From Roridomyces roridus (lineage: Eukaryota; Basidiomycota; Agaricomycetes; Agaricales; Mycenaceae), in assembly GCA_029378245.1 (NCBI GenBank), contig JARKIF010000005.1, positions 2,418,001-2,482,000 of the forward strand: DNA of 64,000 bases, in the 5' to 3' direction. Below, in pieces: positions 21,357-39,306 of the stretch. The notes below the pieces were generated by a model. That model was given only the letters and a program-made list of their open reading frames with translations. It was not told the DNA's origin and searched no databases. Position 1 is the stretch's first letter. Each line of letters starts with the position of its first letter. The translations under genes were made by a program, and so were the position numbers.

Positions 21357-22329
21357 CCGCTACCGACGAGAAGAGTTCACGAAGCGCGCAGAATCAAAAT
21401 TAGATTGTGGGGAACGTCATCGGAACAAGACGCGACGACGGAGTTACACGGAGGAGAATGGAGTATGACAACAAATTGTTCATCGCGTCCAGAATTAGTC
21501 GGCCTGGCATGCAAGACGCACGGAAACGGGGCTACACGGAGGGGAGCAGACACAGCCATATCTGGCCCTGGCAGACCGAGTGAAAAATCAAGTCTGACGC
21601 GTCTGTTGAAAGATCGCAGTTACTGTTGAGTTGAGCGTCTTGATTGAGCCCGCAATAGAAAAAGAAACACCGCCCACACTGGGTCGATACCCGCGCGAGG
21701 CTAGCTTCTAGTTCCAGCGCCTTTTACGTCGACAGTGTTCTTGCTGGAACTTCGCGAGGCTAGAGTCGAATCAAGAGCCCAGTCACCTCCGTCCGCCAAC
21801 GTCTTGCCAGTGTCCCCGAAAAATAACCTTCCGAAGATGTTCGTAAGGGTGTTGACGCGACCGGGTAACCAGGAGACGCGTGGCTCTTTGTGGGGGTCGA
21901 CTTGGTTCGTTGCGAATACCGGAAAGTGGAAAATCTCAGTGCAAGGCAAGGGACTGGTTGAAATTGAGGGGAGTTGTTAGGTGGGAGAGCACCCGGGGAG
22001 CACCAGATGCCCTTGAACCCAGGGTTGGCGGCGCTTATCAGTGGCTAATAATGAATTTCCAGAAGGGTCGCATCATTGATGGGTGGCTGTGGTGAAAGCG
22101 TGACAAAGGCGTAACAGGGTTAGGGCACGGGGCACCACTGGCTATATCTCCCTTGTTACTCAACCACCATCATCAACAACACCCCACTTTTTCACCCCAC
22201 TGTGAGCCTTTACACGTCGTCGTCCACAGCGAGCTCATCGTCCCATCCCAGCCCCTCCCCTCCTCCAAAACCAACAGTATGTTGCAGTATACCACTACGC
22301 GTCGCGTCGCGGTCTAACACGTCCCCCAG
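21357..22329. other. Intergenic and probable 14-3-3 promoter/5' UTR
   Basis: No credible coding region. The last ~200 bp are C-rich with repeated CACC/ATCATC runs before the start codon, as expected for the leader of a highly expressed gene. Confidence 0.45.
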
Positions 22330-23261
22330 ATGCCCGAATCCCGCGAAGACTCCGTCTACCTCGCCAAGCTCGCCGAGCAGGCTGAGCGCTACGAAGGTAC
22401 ACTCATCGTTCTTATCGTACCTCCTCGCGTTCTTATCGCTTTCGCAGAGATGGTCGAGAACATGAAGCGCGTCGCATCCTCCGACCAGGAGCTCACTGTC
22501 GAGGAGCGCAATCTCCTCTCTGTCGCATACAAGAACGTCATCGGTGCCCGCCGCGCTTCGTGGAGAATAGTCTCCTCCATCGAGCAGAAGGAGGAGTCCA
22601 AGGGCAACGAGGCCCAGGTCGCTATGATCAAGGGCTACCGGGAGAAGATCGAGTTGGAGCTTGCCAAGATCTGCGAGGACATCCTCGACGTGCTCGACAA
22701 GCACCTCATCCCCTCGGCCGCCTCTGGCGAGTCCAAGGTCTTCTACCACAAGATGTACGTCGCCACTTCACATCCCCATTTGTTCTTTCTAACTTTTGAT
22801 ATCAGGATGGGAGACTACCACCGCTACCTCGCCGAGTTCGCCACTGGTGACAAGCGGAAGGACAGCGCCGACAAGTCGCTCGAGGCCTACAAGGCCGCCT
22901 CTGACGTTGCCGTCACCGAACTGCCCCCGACGCACCCCATCCGTCTCGGCCTCGCCCTCAACTTCTCCGTCTTCTACTACGAGATCCTCAACTCCCCCGA
23001 CCGCGCCTGCCATCTCGCAAAGCAGGCCTTCGACGACGCCATTGCCGAGCTCGACACGCTGTCAGAAGAGAGCTACAAGGACTCGACGCTTATCATGCAG
23101 CTGTTGCGGGATAACCTTACGCTCTGGACCTCGGACATGCAGGACTCTGGTGAGTTTATTCGTCATAGCTAATATTTCGACTCCTGACTGTCTCTTTTGC
23201 TCCAGCCGACAAGCCCGCCGACGCAAAGGAGGAGGCTGCTGAGGCACCTGCGGATGACTAG
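22330..23261 (+). CDS. BMH1: 14-3-3 protein
   Basis: Four exons (22330-22396, 22448-22754, 22806-23149, 23206-23261) give 257 aa, the usual length. It reads [20 protein letters not shown], then [25 protein letters not shown]. Phosphopeptide-binding residues are seen: Lys and Arg in [13 protein letters not shown], and RYLAEFATG then [10 protein letters not shown] and DNLTLWTSD (Arg, Tyr, Asn). It binds phosphoserine/threonine partners as a dimer and controls signalling and trafficking. The tail is short, acidic and alanine-rich (ends APADD). The gene symbol follows the yeast orthologue. Confidence 0.97.
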
Positions 23262-23481
23262 ATATTTTGCACGCATCGTTTCTTGTTCTCTCACGTCATG
23301 CTACCCCATCCCCCCGTCGTACACACCGTTCCCAATCAATGTTTAAATTTCTTATTGTGCACACGTACCTGGATCGTTGAAAATAATGAACCCTCTTGCT
23401 GCTGTACTTGTGTGTTGAGAAGTCGTACGACGACTTTGTTAGCCTACATAATATGCTTTCTGCTCCAACAGCCACCGTCGT

Positions 23482-26400
23482 ATGCGACTCTTAACTGCTC
23501 TCCTCGCGCTCTTTTCCGTCCTCTCGGTCGCGTTCCTTTACTTTGCTGCAGTCAACACGGTCGACGAGCTTTCGCCGCAAGGATGTCGGATGTCCTACAT
23601 GTACCCGTCCTATGTGCTGCAGTCCGACTTTGACGTTGCGTGGACGCCGCTTGCCAAGAGATATTCGCTGTGGTTGTACAGGGAGGTGAACGGCAATGGG
23701 AATGGATGGGAGACTACCCATGTAAGTCTGTTCGGTCTACTCGAGAATCTCACTGACTTGCGCGTTGCAAGGTCTCAAACGGCGTGCCTGTGCTTTTTAT
23801 ACCCGGCAACGCGGGGTCTTCGCGTCAAGTGAGGTCTATAGCCTCGTCTGCGACGCGGCAGTACTTTAGTCGACCTTGGGAAGTCGCTGAGGAATTTCGG
23901 TCACTCAAGGCGCTGGATTTCTTTGCTGGTAGGGGCTACATGCGTTTTTCTCTTAAATTTGTTGACGCGACTGGTACAGTGGAGTTTAACGAAGACTTGT
24001 CTGCCTTCCATGGACCTACGATTGAAGCGCAGACGGCATACACCGAACGCGCTATCGCGTACATTTTGTCGCTCTACCCCAAGGGAACGACTATTATCGT
24101 CATGGGGCACTCGATGGGCGGGATTGTCGCGACGTCGCTGCTCCCTTCCAAGGATATCTCGGCCATTATCACCATGTCCACCCCGCATACACTCCCACCT
24201 GCGAGGTTTGACGCCCGCATCGACTTTTTATATGACAGGAACAGAGGGGTGTTGGAGAGAGATCCAACACCGATTTTGTCGCTTTGTGGAGGGGCAACCG
24301 ATATGATGATACCGTCCGAGTCGTGTGTCCTTCCGGTGACGAAGGCTGCGTGGAGATGGACTGTGTTTACGAGCGCGTTGGAGGGTTCTTGGACGGGGGT
24401 GGGGCATCGAGAGATGGTGTGGTGTCATCAGGTTAGGTGGCGTGTTGCGAGGGCGGCATTGGAACTGGGCGCGGTGGCTTCGCCTGCGGGCAGAGGTGTT
24501 ATTCTGGATCGTTGGTTGAGGGATGGGCATGCGTTACCTCCACTTGGAGAATCAAGGCTTCCGGCGGGTCTATCGGCCGCACAAACTCTCCCTCAAAATA
24601 CGCCCCTCGTACTCAAACAACCGCGCGGATCGAGCGTGCATTTATTGTCTGCCCCAACGCGACCGACGAAATTCGTGTTATTCGTTTCGGAGGGGGTGAT
24701 CGCACCTGTGGGCCCGCATAAGCGCGGTTCGCTCTCCGTCGAGGTTTCCTCCTGTGATGGGGATTTGCGGTGTGGTGAGCTGCGGCCAACTGTGCTCAAG
24801 CTCATCCCCAGTCCGATTCTTGGACGGCCGTTCCCTGTACCGAGTGAGGGATCGGATGAGTCGGAGGGCGTTGTCCTATTTGAGGCTGATGTTCAGGCGG
24901 GGTCGAATATTGCGGTCGAGGTGGAGGGTGGGCAGGGTTTGGGATGGGTTGCTGGCGGGTTTGTCGTTGAAGAGCCGGTCAAGAGTACGGTGAACACTTT
25001 CCGTAAGTTTTTCTTTCCCTCGATTTTAGCACCCTAACTGATTTTGTATAGAGCTGCTCCTGGGATCTGCATCTGTCTCTTTACCTGGCCCTGACGCGTT
25101 CCGAGCGTCCTACGAGTTTCCGAACTTGCTTTCGAATGCTCTTGTAATATATCGGCTTGCTCCTCGACGGAAATTATCCGAAAAACGGTGTCCCGGTATG
25201 TTGTACCACTTTACATTCTCGCATCATTAAGATTTGAAGTAGACCCCCTGCTATCGCCATTGCTCATGCATACTTCTCAGCCCTCTGAAACACACTACTT
25301 CCCGCTACACGTCGGACCAACACATCGAATTTTGCTTCACGCGCATAGTTCGGCCCCGCATATTCCTCGTTCAGCAGAATGTCCCTCCAGAGGCCTCTAT
25401 TTCACGATTTACTCATCTGGAATTGCTGCCGATTGTGATGCGGAACTCCTGGGGCTGGATATCAGCGTGGATTGGTCTGCGACACTTGGGCGGTGGGCGT
25501 CGCGGTACTTTACGGTCCTGCCTACCTGGGCGACGGGCATTGTTGCGGTGATGTTGTTCCAGGCGTGGGGCATGGGCGAGCGGAGTGGGGTGGTGCCCTC
25601 TGTCGAGCAGTCGATCAAGCTGCTTGTTGGGAGGACGATGCAGCGTTTGGTGATTGCTTCGGTGGGGCTGTCGTTGGTTCCGCTACCGGAGCAGTTTTAT
25701 CTGGGGAATGGAGGAGAGCCGATATTCTCTGTTATTGCCCCGCTGCTGCTGCTCATTTCGAGCGGCTTTGTGTGCGTTAGTTGGTGGCTTCTTCGAGTGC
25801 TGATGTGGCCGCTTGGGAAGCTTGGGAGGGGTGGATTTCGGAGGTTTGTGCTTTCTCGTATCGTTTATTTCTTGGGCTGATTCTTGGGTATCAGACGGCG
25901 GGAGGAGACCAGCGTGCATAGGAGTACGCTCATTTCCATGGCTCTGGTATTCCTCCTCGTCTTTCTTTTCGTGCCGTGGCAAGTGGCCTTCCTTGGCGCC
26001 TGGTCCATACACCTGTATCAGTGCGCCGTGTCTCAAGCCCACGTGTCCCAAATCGCGTCAATCCCCGAGACGGTGGCGATTCCGCTTCTCAGACAGCGTA
26101 CCGTGGCTGGGGAGGTTGTCGAGGCGGAGCCTAGGCGACCTGCTCCTCCTCCACCGCACATCGCGGGCAATCATAATCATAATATGCACCTGCTGCTGCT
26201 GATGACTTGGTTGCTTCCCCTTGCTGCGCCGGTGTTGGTGGTCTGGGTGCGAACGCTGGCTGTTGCGGGGCTTACGACGCCGTTCGATGGGGATCATTTT
26301 GTGCTTAGTGTGGCGCCGTTCCTCGTCCTTGTGGATTTTGCGTCGTGGGTGAATGGTCCGATATTTGAGAAGCAGAGGTGTGTACTGCCTTGTCTTATTT

Positions 26401-26619
26401 GTTGGGCACATACTAACTTGCTGCAGTTTTGAGGGACTCGTGTCAGTGAGGTGGGCGTTTGCGTGTCTTGCGGGGGCTGCGTTCCTTCTGGGCTCGCGGA
26501 AGGCGTACTTTGTGTTTGATGTTGCAAAGGTCGTTGTGGGGCTTGTTGTCCTGATTAGAGTTGGACCGAGGTATTGGGGGAGGGGGTCTTGGTCGCCTGC
26601 CGAGCGGCCGGTATCTTAG
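23482..26619 (+). CDS. BST1: GPI inositol-deacylase, Bst1/PGAP1-like
   Basis: Seven exons (23482-23721, 23772-23928, 23980-25002, 25052-25195, 25240-25843, 25895-26377, 26427-26619) give 947 aa. An N-terminal membrane anchor (LLTALLALFSVLSVAFLYFA) is followed by CRMSYMYPSY and VPVLFIPGNAGSSRQVRSIA. The lipase motif IVMGHSMGGIVA holds the nucleophile Ser. MSTPHTLPPARFD follows. The C-terminal half has many transmembrane helices. Family members sit in the ER membrane and remove the acyl chain from the inositol of GPI anchors, letting GPI proteins leave for the Golgi. Every exon junction keeps phase. Confidence 0.93.
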
Positions 26620-27610
26620 GTCAGTGGATTCCGCTTCTACTTGATTCGCTTCTCACTTGCTTCTCACTCGATTTTTGTAGGAGGCTGTACATCGCACATC
26701 TATCTATCTACGTATTTCTATTTCGGGGTTTCTCTTGAGATTCTCATCATGCCCACAACTTTGGTCAGCATCCGCGGGTCCGTCAAAACCCGTGGCTATT
26801 TTGGTGGCGCCCCACAACCGCTAGCAGCCTCATGCATTGTATCGTCTCCTCCGAGTCTCCCCACCTCCTATCGGCCACATTTAGTTCTCCAAGTTTTGGA
26901 TTCCCGCCCCGATGTCTGTCAAGGAACTAGGCAGGTAAAATCCTGATGTGAATCAGCTTCCATGGACGGGATTTTCACATCTCTAACGGCGGCCCGTATC
27001 AATAAAGGTAACTACATCGACCGAACGCCCGCCCCATATAAATGAATATACAGAGTCGATATGAACGTTCTCAGAGATGTACACATTTTCTCGCTGCACA
27101 AGTAATAGCAAATCCATTCTGGTGCGACGGCCATCACTTGGATTGGGATGATTGATCGCAAGTAATAACAAACTTTTCTGAGAAATCGCAGTGGAGGAGG
27201 TGTGGATATTCTTCTGTTATGGTCCCGTTCACGGTCTTGCAAGAAACGGACCATCTTCCCGCAGACTTTGGGAAATTGTTGTTGAGCGTTCTTGTTGGCT
27301 GCTTCTCTATCCCCATTTGTCAATGTCTTCTACAAAGTACAAACAATAAGCCTTGCTCGAAAAAATATGAGACGTGGCTCACAGGAAAGAAATCGTTATG
27401 CGTGTGCTAGAAATTCTAGTTTCAAGGCGGCCATCGCTACAATAACTCTATTTCAAGGACAATACAACTGGGATGAACGAACCCAAATCGGGACAAGCGG
27501 TGACAAGCTCGTGTAACTGATGGCTAACTACCTGTTCTCGTCCCTCATCCAGCCTCTGGTCCTTTGAGGGGACCCCGTCCTCCAAGAAAAAAACCAGCCA
27601 GCTCGTCGAT
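26620..27610. other. Intergenic, no gene seen
   Basis: About 990 bp between Bst1 and the KDM5 gene. Scattered ORFs of 60-100 codons show no family signal and lack agreement between frames. AT-rich patches such as 27340-27370 fit UTR or promoter sequence. Confidence 0.5.
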
Positions 27611-33590
<5,980 letters not shown>

Positions 33591-33729
33591 TCTTGATTTT
33601 TTTCTTCTCGCACCTCCTTGGTTTACATGCTGCTCGCTCTGTATATTTATTATTGTCCTACTGTGTTTTCAGCGCCCCAGATAAAATTACTGCCCTTGTA
33701 CAACTACAACCAGGAATAAACAAGTAATA

Positions 33730-35881
33730 CTATCTTCTAGTGACCATGAACCGATAAGTAGAGTATCCTCCGATGATGGCGATGGCAGCGAGTGCTGCGA
33801 TGATGCACACGAACCAGGTGAAGCTCTCTTGGTCATCCTGCCCTGGGACATGTACGTTCATTCCCCATAAACCCGTTATCAGATTCATAGGAATGAGCAC
33901 GGTACCAAGGGCAGTGAGCTTGGAGAGGACGTCGTTGATGTGATTATTCGCATCCGTCATCTCGATGGAGATTTGTGCGAGGTAGTTGGAGTGCGAGCGC
34001 GACAGAATCTTTTCGTAGTGATTCAGATTCTGGGTCATCGTTATAAGATGGTCCTGGATATCTGACAGATACAATCCCTGCGAGATCGTTCTTCAGTGTC
34101 AAAACGTCGGAGCCCTGGAAACACTCACGATATCTGAGGTGGGCGCCACCCTCCAATGCTCGTTACATCTCTTTGCCAGCCCCTTGACGACGTCCGCCTT
34201 GTTCCCCATCAACCTCAACAGACCCATAACCTTCTTCCGACACGTCCCGATCCTCCTCAACATGTCACTCTGCTCCTTCTCCTTCAAAATCAACACAAGC
34301 TCGTCAATGCTATCGACTTCATACTCGATGCCTTGTATCAACGGCCCAAAAGCATCGGTAATGTCGTCAATGAGGGCGTATGAGATCCAATCAGAAGTGA
34401 CGCTGATGTAGTCTTTGAGCTGCTTGATGCGGCGGCGGACGTTTTGAGGGTGGGGCGTTGGTCGGAAGTGGAAGGAGAGTGTGCCCTCGCGGAAGACGAT
34501 GATGTACATGTTGAGCGGCTCGAGGTGCGTCGGGCTGTACGGATCCTGGTCGAATGACCGGAAACAGACGAGGTAGTAGTTGCGGAAGAGCTCGATCTTT
34601 TCACGCGTTTCTTCCATTTGAATGTCTTCGGTTGTCAGCGGGTGGATGGAGAAAACCTTTTTGGGAGTTAACACGAGAGGGAAAGAGACTTGGGACGACG
34701 CTTGCCTTGCTTAGCATCTTCATCTCATCGTCTGTCGGGTTTTGTACGTCCAGCCACCAAGTATTCGACTCCGAGTCAGTGTTGCTGTGTCGTGGATATC
34801 CGGCGAAATTGGATCGTGGTTTGTCGCCGTTTACTACAGGCGAAGGCCCAGGACGAACTGGTGGCCGATCGCGGTCTCGGGGAGTGCTCTCCTCTCGAGG
34901 TGGCGGGATCCCAGTGAAGAGATCGTTGAAAGTCTGCCCCTCTGCAGGGAGCTCGCTCAAACTCCTTGCGTGTATCGTAGCGGAGAGAGCGTTTGAGTAA
35001 AAGGAGAACCGGTACGGCCTGTCATGGCCGGTGTTGAGTATCCCCGGAATGCCAGACGTTGATTGAGCGCCGCCGAAGGCAGGCGCGTGATCCCCGGTGT
35101 TTCCTTCAAACATAGCCAGCTTGCCACCCCCGCCTTTGCGATGGTGCCGCGGACGAGGGTTGCTGTGGCTCAACTTCCGTCGAGGAGACGCTCGTTGGGC
35201 GGAATCCGAGGGGTCTTCCTCAGCCCCCTCGAGATCCTGCGCGTCAGGCGCGACCGTCCGTGCACGCAAGGCACTCAGGTTGAATTTCGGAGATGCAAGG
35301 GATAGAAGTGCCTTTTCCGCCGCAGCAAACTCTTCCATGAGCGTATAATCGAATTCCGAAACCGAGACATTGGGCTGATACGTCGGGAGGCCACCTGCGC
35401 CGGCACCAATAGGCGGGGGTGGGGCACGCAGCTGGGAGTCGAGTACGACCATTGACGGATCGTGTGCGGAGATGTGTTTAATGTCCACGAAGCTAGATGT
35501 TGTTGTGCCCATGCCCATGACCACACTTTCTGGCCGTTCCTCTGCTGCCGTTCCCCCGCGGGCAATCTCAAGGTCAAGTTGCTCTTGAGTGGAGAATGGG
35601 GGAATACCGGCACCGCCGCCGTCTGAACCTCCTTCGGAAACGATAGTCTCTCGACGGGCGCGGGAGAGCTGCATAGCCATATCGACATCCATTGTACGCT
35701 GGCGCTCGAGGGATTGGGGGTCGCTAGGGTCCACTGAGCGTACAAGGGTGGGCGAATGCCGCGAGCGGGCCATGTCGCTTTCGCTGCGACTAATGCTCGT
35801 TCTGCGTCGCACCGGAGACCCTCCACGGATTGAAATGGGAGAGCTGGAGAGGACAACATCTTCCTGAGGGGGAGAGCTCAT
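33730..35881 (-). CDS. CorA-like Mg2+ transporter, Alr1/Mnr2 type
   Basis: Three exons (35881-34706, 34656-34129, 34077-33730) give 683 aa. A long Ser/Arg/Pro-rich cytosolic N-terminus precedes WWLDVQNPTDDEMKMLSK and FSIHPLTTEDIQMEETREKI, the entry to the CorA cytosolic domain. Two transmembrane helices close the protein. The first ends in the selectivity motif LITGLWGMNVHVPG (GMN), the second is FTWFVCIIAALAAIAIIGGY. Basic residues follow at the very end. Such proteins import Mg2+ at the plasma membrane or vacuole. Intron 1 (34705-34657) is GC-AG. The start is the first ATG; an upstream in-frame TTG is not used here. It converges on the KDM5 gene with 139 bp between stops. Confidence 0.93.
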
Positions 35882-36372
35882 GGGAGATAAAACTTGAGCG
35901 TTAAATAAACGCTGGCGACGTGGCTGATTTGACGAACGTGCACGTCGAGCAGTCGAGCACAAGACTAAGAATCGAGGTGGGCTCGAAAACTGGGCCTGCA
36001 GAGACGCTCAGCCAGTGCACTGAGAAGAGAGATGATATGACGAACAGAACCAGGGGTTGTCGGAAAAGATGTAGATGGAAGGCGTCAAGGCGGTCTGAAG
36101 GAGTAACGGTCTGAAGGAGTAATTCGTCGCCGTTCTGGCACAGGGACTGAGAGGAGGGCGGTGGTGGCTCCGACTTTTCGATGACGGCGATTACATGCGA
36201 TCGAAAGTTTTTCTCTTGTTTGCGCCGAGGCTCCCATCTGTGATCTCCTCCGCGTCCAACAACTGTCTTGCAGATACAAGAAGTGGGAGGGACTGGAAAC
36301 TCATGGCCTCTCTACATAAAACAAAGACGTCGGCATATTCCGTTTAGGCCGACAATGACAACGAGTCACTGA

Positions 36373-37542
36373 GTGTTCCAACGTTCAACGTTCAACCCGC
36401 TCCCTGGCTCCAACCCTGCACCAGAACTCCCGACCGAGATTCTTCTGAACATTTTCAAACAAGCTATTGACAGTGGGCCATTCGAGCCAGGCGGAACCGC
36501 GATGGCCCTGGCGTTATCGCAAGTGTGTGCCGCTTGGAGGGCCGTTGCCCTCGATTGTCCGGAATTCTGGAGACACATCCGCCTCTCCTCAGCGTCTTCC
36601 TTATCCAAACTGGCCGAAATTTCATCCCGAAGCAAAGGCGGGCACATCTCAGTGGCAATGGACCATAGGCAGCCGTCTCCGACTCGCACCATCACTCACC
36701 AATGGTCATTGCTGAACAGCCTAACCGGTCACCGCGAACGCATTCACACTTTGAGTGTGATCGCGCCAATCCGTGTCCTCGACCTTCTCTCATCCGTCTT
36801 GTTTCGGGCAAGGCACGATTGGCCCCACCTCAGGTGTCTCAACATCGCGCAGGGATATCCCTCGCGTACTGAGACAGCAGAGTTGTGGAACATCGGGGTG
36901 ACCGACTGGCGGCATTTGCTTCCCAGTCTCGATCGTCTTTCCATCGTCGGCGTAACCCCAACCCTATACGATTACGAGCTCCGTCTGAAAGAGCTCCATG
37001 TCAAGGAAAGCGACTACTTCACACTTGCGCGACATAGCCCTACAGAGTCGGACTATGGCGTGCGATTCACTTCCTACTTTCGGGAGATTCAGAAGCTCAG
37101 CATCGTCTCCTCTCCACTTCCAGCCGCACTTCAATTATGGACGCCCTGTGGACACAACCATTACCTCCCTCACTCTTTCGCATCTCCGCTCCGTGGACAA
37201 CCCTCCCGGTGTCCTCGCACATTCCTGGCCATGCTCCGCATGCCCGCCCTCGAGCACCTCATGATCCACCACCTGCACGGACACCTCCAGGACGAGTTTT
37301 TACGTTGGGTGGCAGCCGCCAACGACCCATGGCCATCCCTGCGCCATGCGGATTTCGAATCATTGGTCCTAGATGCCCAGGTTCTCAGGGCATTGGAGTC
37401 GGTCGATAAGCTCCGCATCGTTGATGGCGATGTGAATCGCATTCTGCAGATTCTGGAGGCGGATGCGGGTCTTTGTCCCAAGATTGACGAGATTGACGCT
37501 GGAGATGAAGTTGGAGTGTTGCAGATTCCGGGTAGGAGTTGA
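36373..37542 (+). CDS. F-box protein, 5' end uncertain
   Basis: An open frame of about 389 codons. The F-box is near the start: ELPTEILLNIFKQAI, then ALSQVCAAWRAVALDCPEFW, the usual mushroom F-box pattern that binds Skp1 in an SCF ubiquitin ligase. The rest has leucine-rich spacing (LPSLDRLSIVGV, MPALEHLMIHHL, ALESVDKLRIVDG) as in the repeat part of these proteins. No ATG lies before the F-box in this frame; the frame opens with GTG at 36373, and the first ATG (36502) would cut the F-box. An upstream exon is therefore likely; ATGs at 36304 and 36356 meet stops without splicing. Confidence 0.8.
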   Translation: MFQRSTFNPLPGSNPAPELPTEILLNIFKQAIDSGPFEPGGTAMALALSQVCAAWRAVALDCPEFWRHIRLSSASSLSKLAEISSRSKGGHISVAMDHRQPSPTRTITHQWSLLNSLTGHRERIHTLSVIAPIRVLDLLSSVLFRARHDWPHLRCLNIAQGYPSRTETAELWNIGVTDWRHLLPSLDRLSIVGVTPTLYDYELRLKELHVKESDYFTLARHSPTESDYGVRFTSYFREIQKLSIVSSPLPAALQLWTPCGHNHYLPHSFASPLRGQPSRCPRTFLAMLRMPALEHLMIHHLHGHLQDEFLRWVAAANDPWPSLRHADFESLVLDAQVLRALESVDKLRIVDGDVNRILQILEADAGLCPKIDEIDAGDEVGVLQIPGRS

Positions 37543-37863
37543 GTCGAGGTGCGTATATTTTATCTGGACTGAGCTGGATTAACGGGACAGCTACATACCC
37601 TCCGAGTCTTCCAGTGTATTCAAATTCTGTATACGTATCATTGAGCAGTTAATACACGAACTACATGGGAGCAGTCATTGTAAGGAGGAGGAGGTGCACA
37701 GGAGGACGACGATGAGATTGCGGTTATGTGGTTCAAGCGCCCACAGTCACTCGGTTCACAGTGACTTGTTCCCGACCACCATCACATCGTGCGCCCACTC
37801 GCTCCACACTTGACTCGTCACTGACCCTCGGCTTAGAACTCACCTATATAACTGAAGAAAAAG

Positions 37864-39002
37864 ATGTCCGGCGCGAGAGGATGCTTCAACTGCGGAGGAT
37901 GTGCGTTGTCGTTGTCGTCTCGTCTCTTTTCTTTCTCTTTCGTTACAATTACACCTGGGGGCGTTGCTGACGATGTTTTCGATCTTTTTCTCTCATCCCA
38001 TCCCATCCATATACGTGTCGGTGTCGTCGGTCCACAAAATTTGCTACCTGTCGCGTCGTGTCGTCGTGCGGGGGGTGAATATACTCTCTTGTCCACACCC
38101 ACAAACTCTCGTGCTGCGCTTTGAAATTGTGCCCACCACCACCCAGTTGGTCACCAAGCGTCGTCGTGCCCCAAGGCCGGCACTCCTACCTGGTAGCTAT
38201 TCTTGCTCTTTTTTTTGGTCGTCGGGGGTGATGAGGTATGCTGCGTAGCTATAACTGTGGGTCCCTTTCTCCTTGAACGCATCCTCCGTGCTTACCACGC
38301 TCCCGCAGGTGGCCTCGAGGGTCACGTATCGCGTGACTGCACCGCGGAGGCCAAGGCCAAGACGTGCTACAAGTGCGGATTGGAGGGACACATCGTACGT
38401 CTATCCTGCCTTCTCCCCATTGCTCTCAATGCTAACGTTGCGATAGTCCCGCGACTGCCCCGACGCACAGAGCAGTGGGGGCGGATTTTCCTCGAGCGGT
38501 GGAGGTGCGAGTGCCGAGTGCTACCGCTGTGGCAAGGTCGGGCACATTGCACGTTCGTGCCCTGAAGCGGGGTTCGTCTACGTCTTTCTCCTTTTTTTCC
38601 TTCTCTTACACCCTTATTAGAGCCAGCGGTGGTGGTTACGGCTCGAGCGGCGGGTACGGCTCTTTCGGTGGAGGCGCGAGTGGGGGCGCTGGTGGCGGAG
38701 GAGGCAAGTCTTGCTACTCGTGCGGTGGTGTCGGTCACTTGAGCCGTGACTGCGTGCAAGGGAGCAAGTGCTACAACTGCGGTGGTGTGGTGCGTATCTT
38801 TTTTTCCCTCACTTTTTGTCTTCGCTGATGGCGTGTAGGGCCACATCTCGCGTGACTGTTCGCAGGCGCAGAAGCGCGCGTGTTATACGTGTGGCAGCGA
38901 AGGGTGAGTATCTTGGTTTTTTGTTCTCGTCCAACACGAAGCTAACTCGCCTTTCTCAGACACATCTCCCGCGACTGCCCTGGTGTTGGCGCGGAAGCTT
39001 GA
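37864..39002 (+). CDS. GIS2: Gis2/CNBP-like protein with seven CCHC zinc knuckles
   Basis: Eight exons (37864-37900, 38147-38192, 38249-38256, 38309-38394, 38447-38571, 38621-38789, 38839-38903, 38960-39002) give 192 aa. Seven C-x2-C-x4-H-x4-C knuckles: CFNCGGFGHQASSC, CYNCGLEGHVSRDC, CYKCGLEGHISRDC, CYRCGKVGHIARSC, CYSCGGVGHLSRDC, CYNCGGVGHISRDC and CYTCGSEGHISRDC. A Gly/Ser linker lies between knuckles four and five. These proteins bind single-stranded nucleic acid and act in translation control. Exon 3 is 8 nt and is needed to build knuckle two; without exons 2 and 3 the first knuckle has the wrong spacing. Intron 1 is long for this genome (246 nt). Confidence 0.93.
38249..38256 (+). other. 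8-nt microexon of the Gis2-like gene
   Basis: CTATAACT sits between an acceptor (GCGTAG) and a donor (GTGGGT). It completes a Cys codon and supplies Tyr-Asn plus the first base of the next Cys, yielding C-Y-N-C of the second zinc knuckle in perfect register. Confidence 0.87.
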
Positions 39003-39306
39003 GTGCCCGTGCTTGAAGGAGGGAAGAAGATCAAAATGAGCGAGGTCTTACGACCGATTGACTGACTATTTCTGAATACCAAAGAATGAATTGCTTGCTT
39101 GCTTCTTTTCGGGTGAATCTCCATCTTTGAAAACAGACCAGCAGCCTTCGAAAAGGAAGGAAAGCAATGCGATTTGGATTGACAGGATAGCAAGTAACAA
39201 AGCAGGGTACGTATACAGATACAGGTATTGTAGATTGAAAGCGTCCGATAGCGTCCATGATGATATGCAGGCATGAAAGAAACGTCCGTCTACAGCACCC
39301 TCCCAG

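Noticed and set aside
26641..26946. A 101-codon frame after the Bst1 gene
   Set aside because: No motif, no promoter, and it lies where the Bst1 3' UTR is expected.
35275..35859. A 194-codon frame overlapping the CorA gene
   Set aside because: Another frame of the Ser/Pro-rich N-terminus of the transporter; no independent signal.
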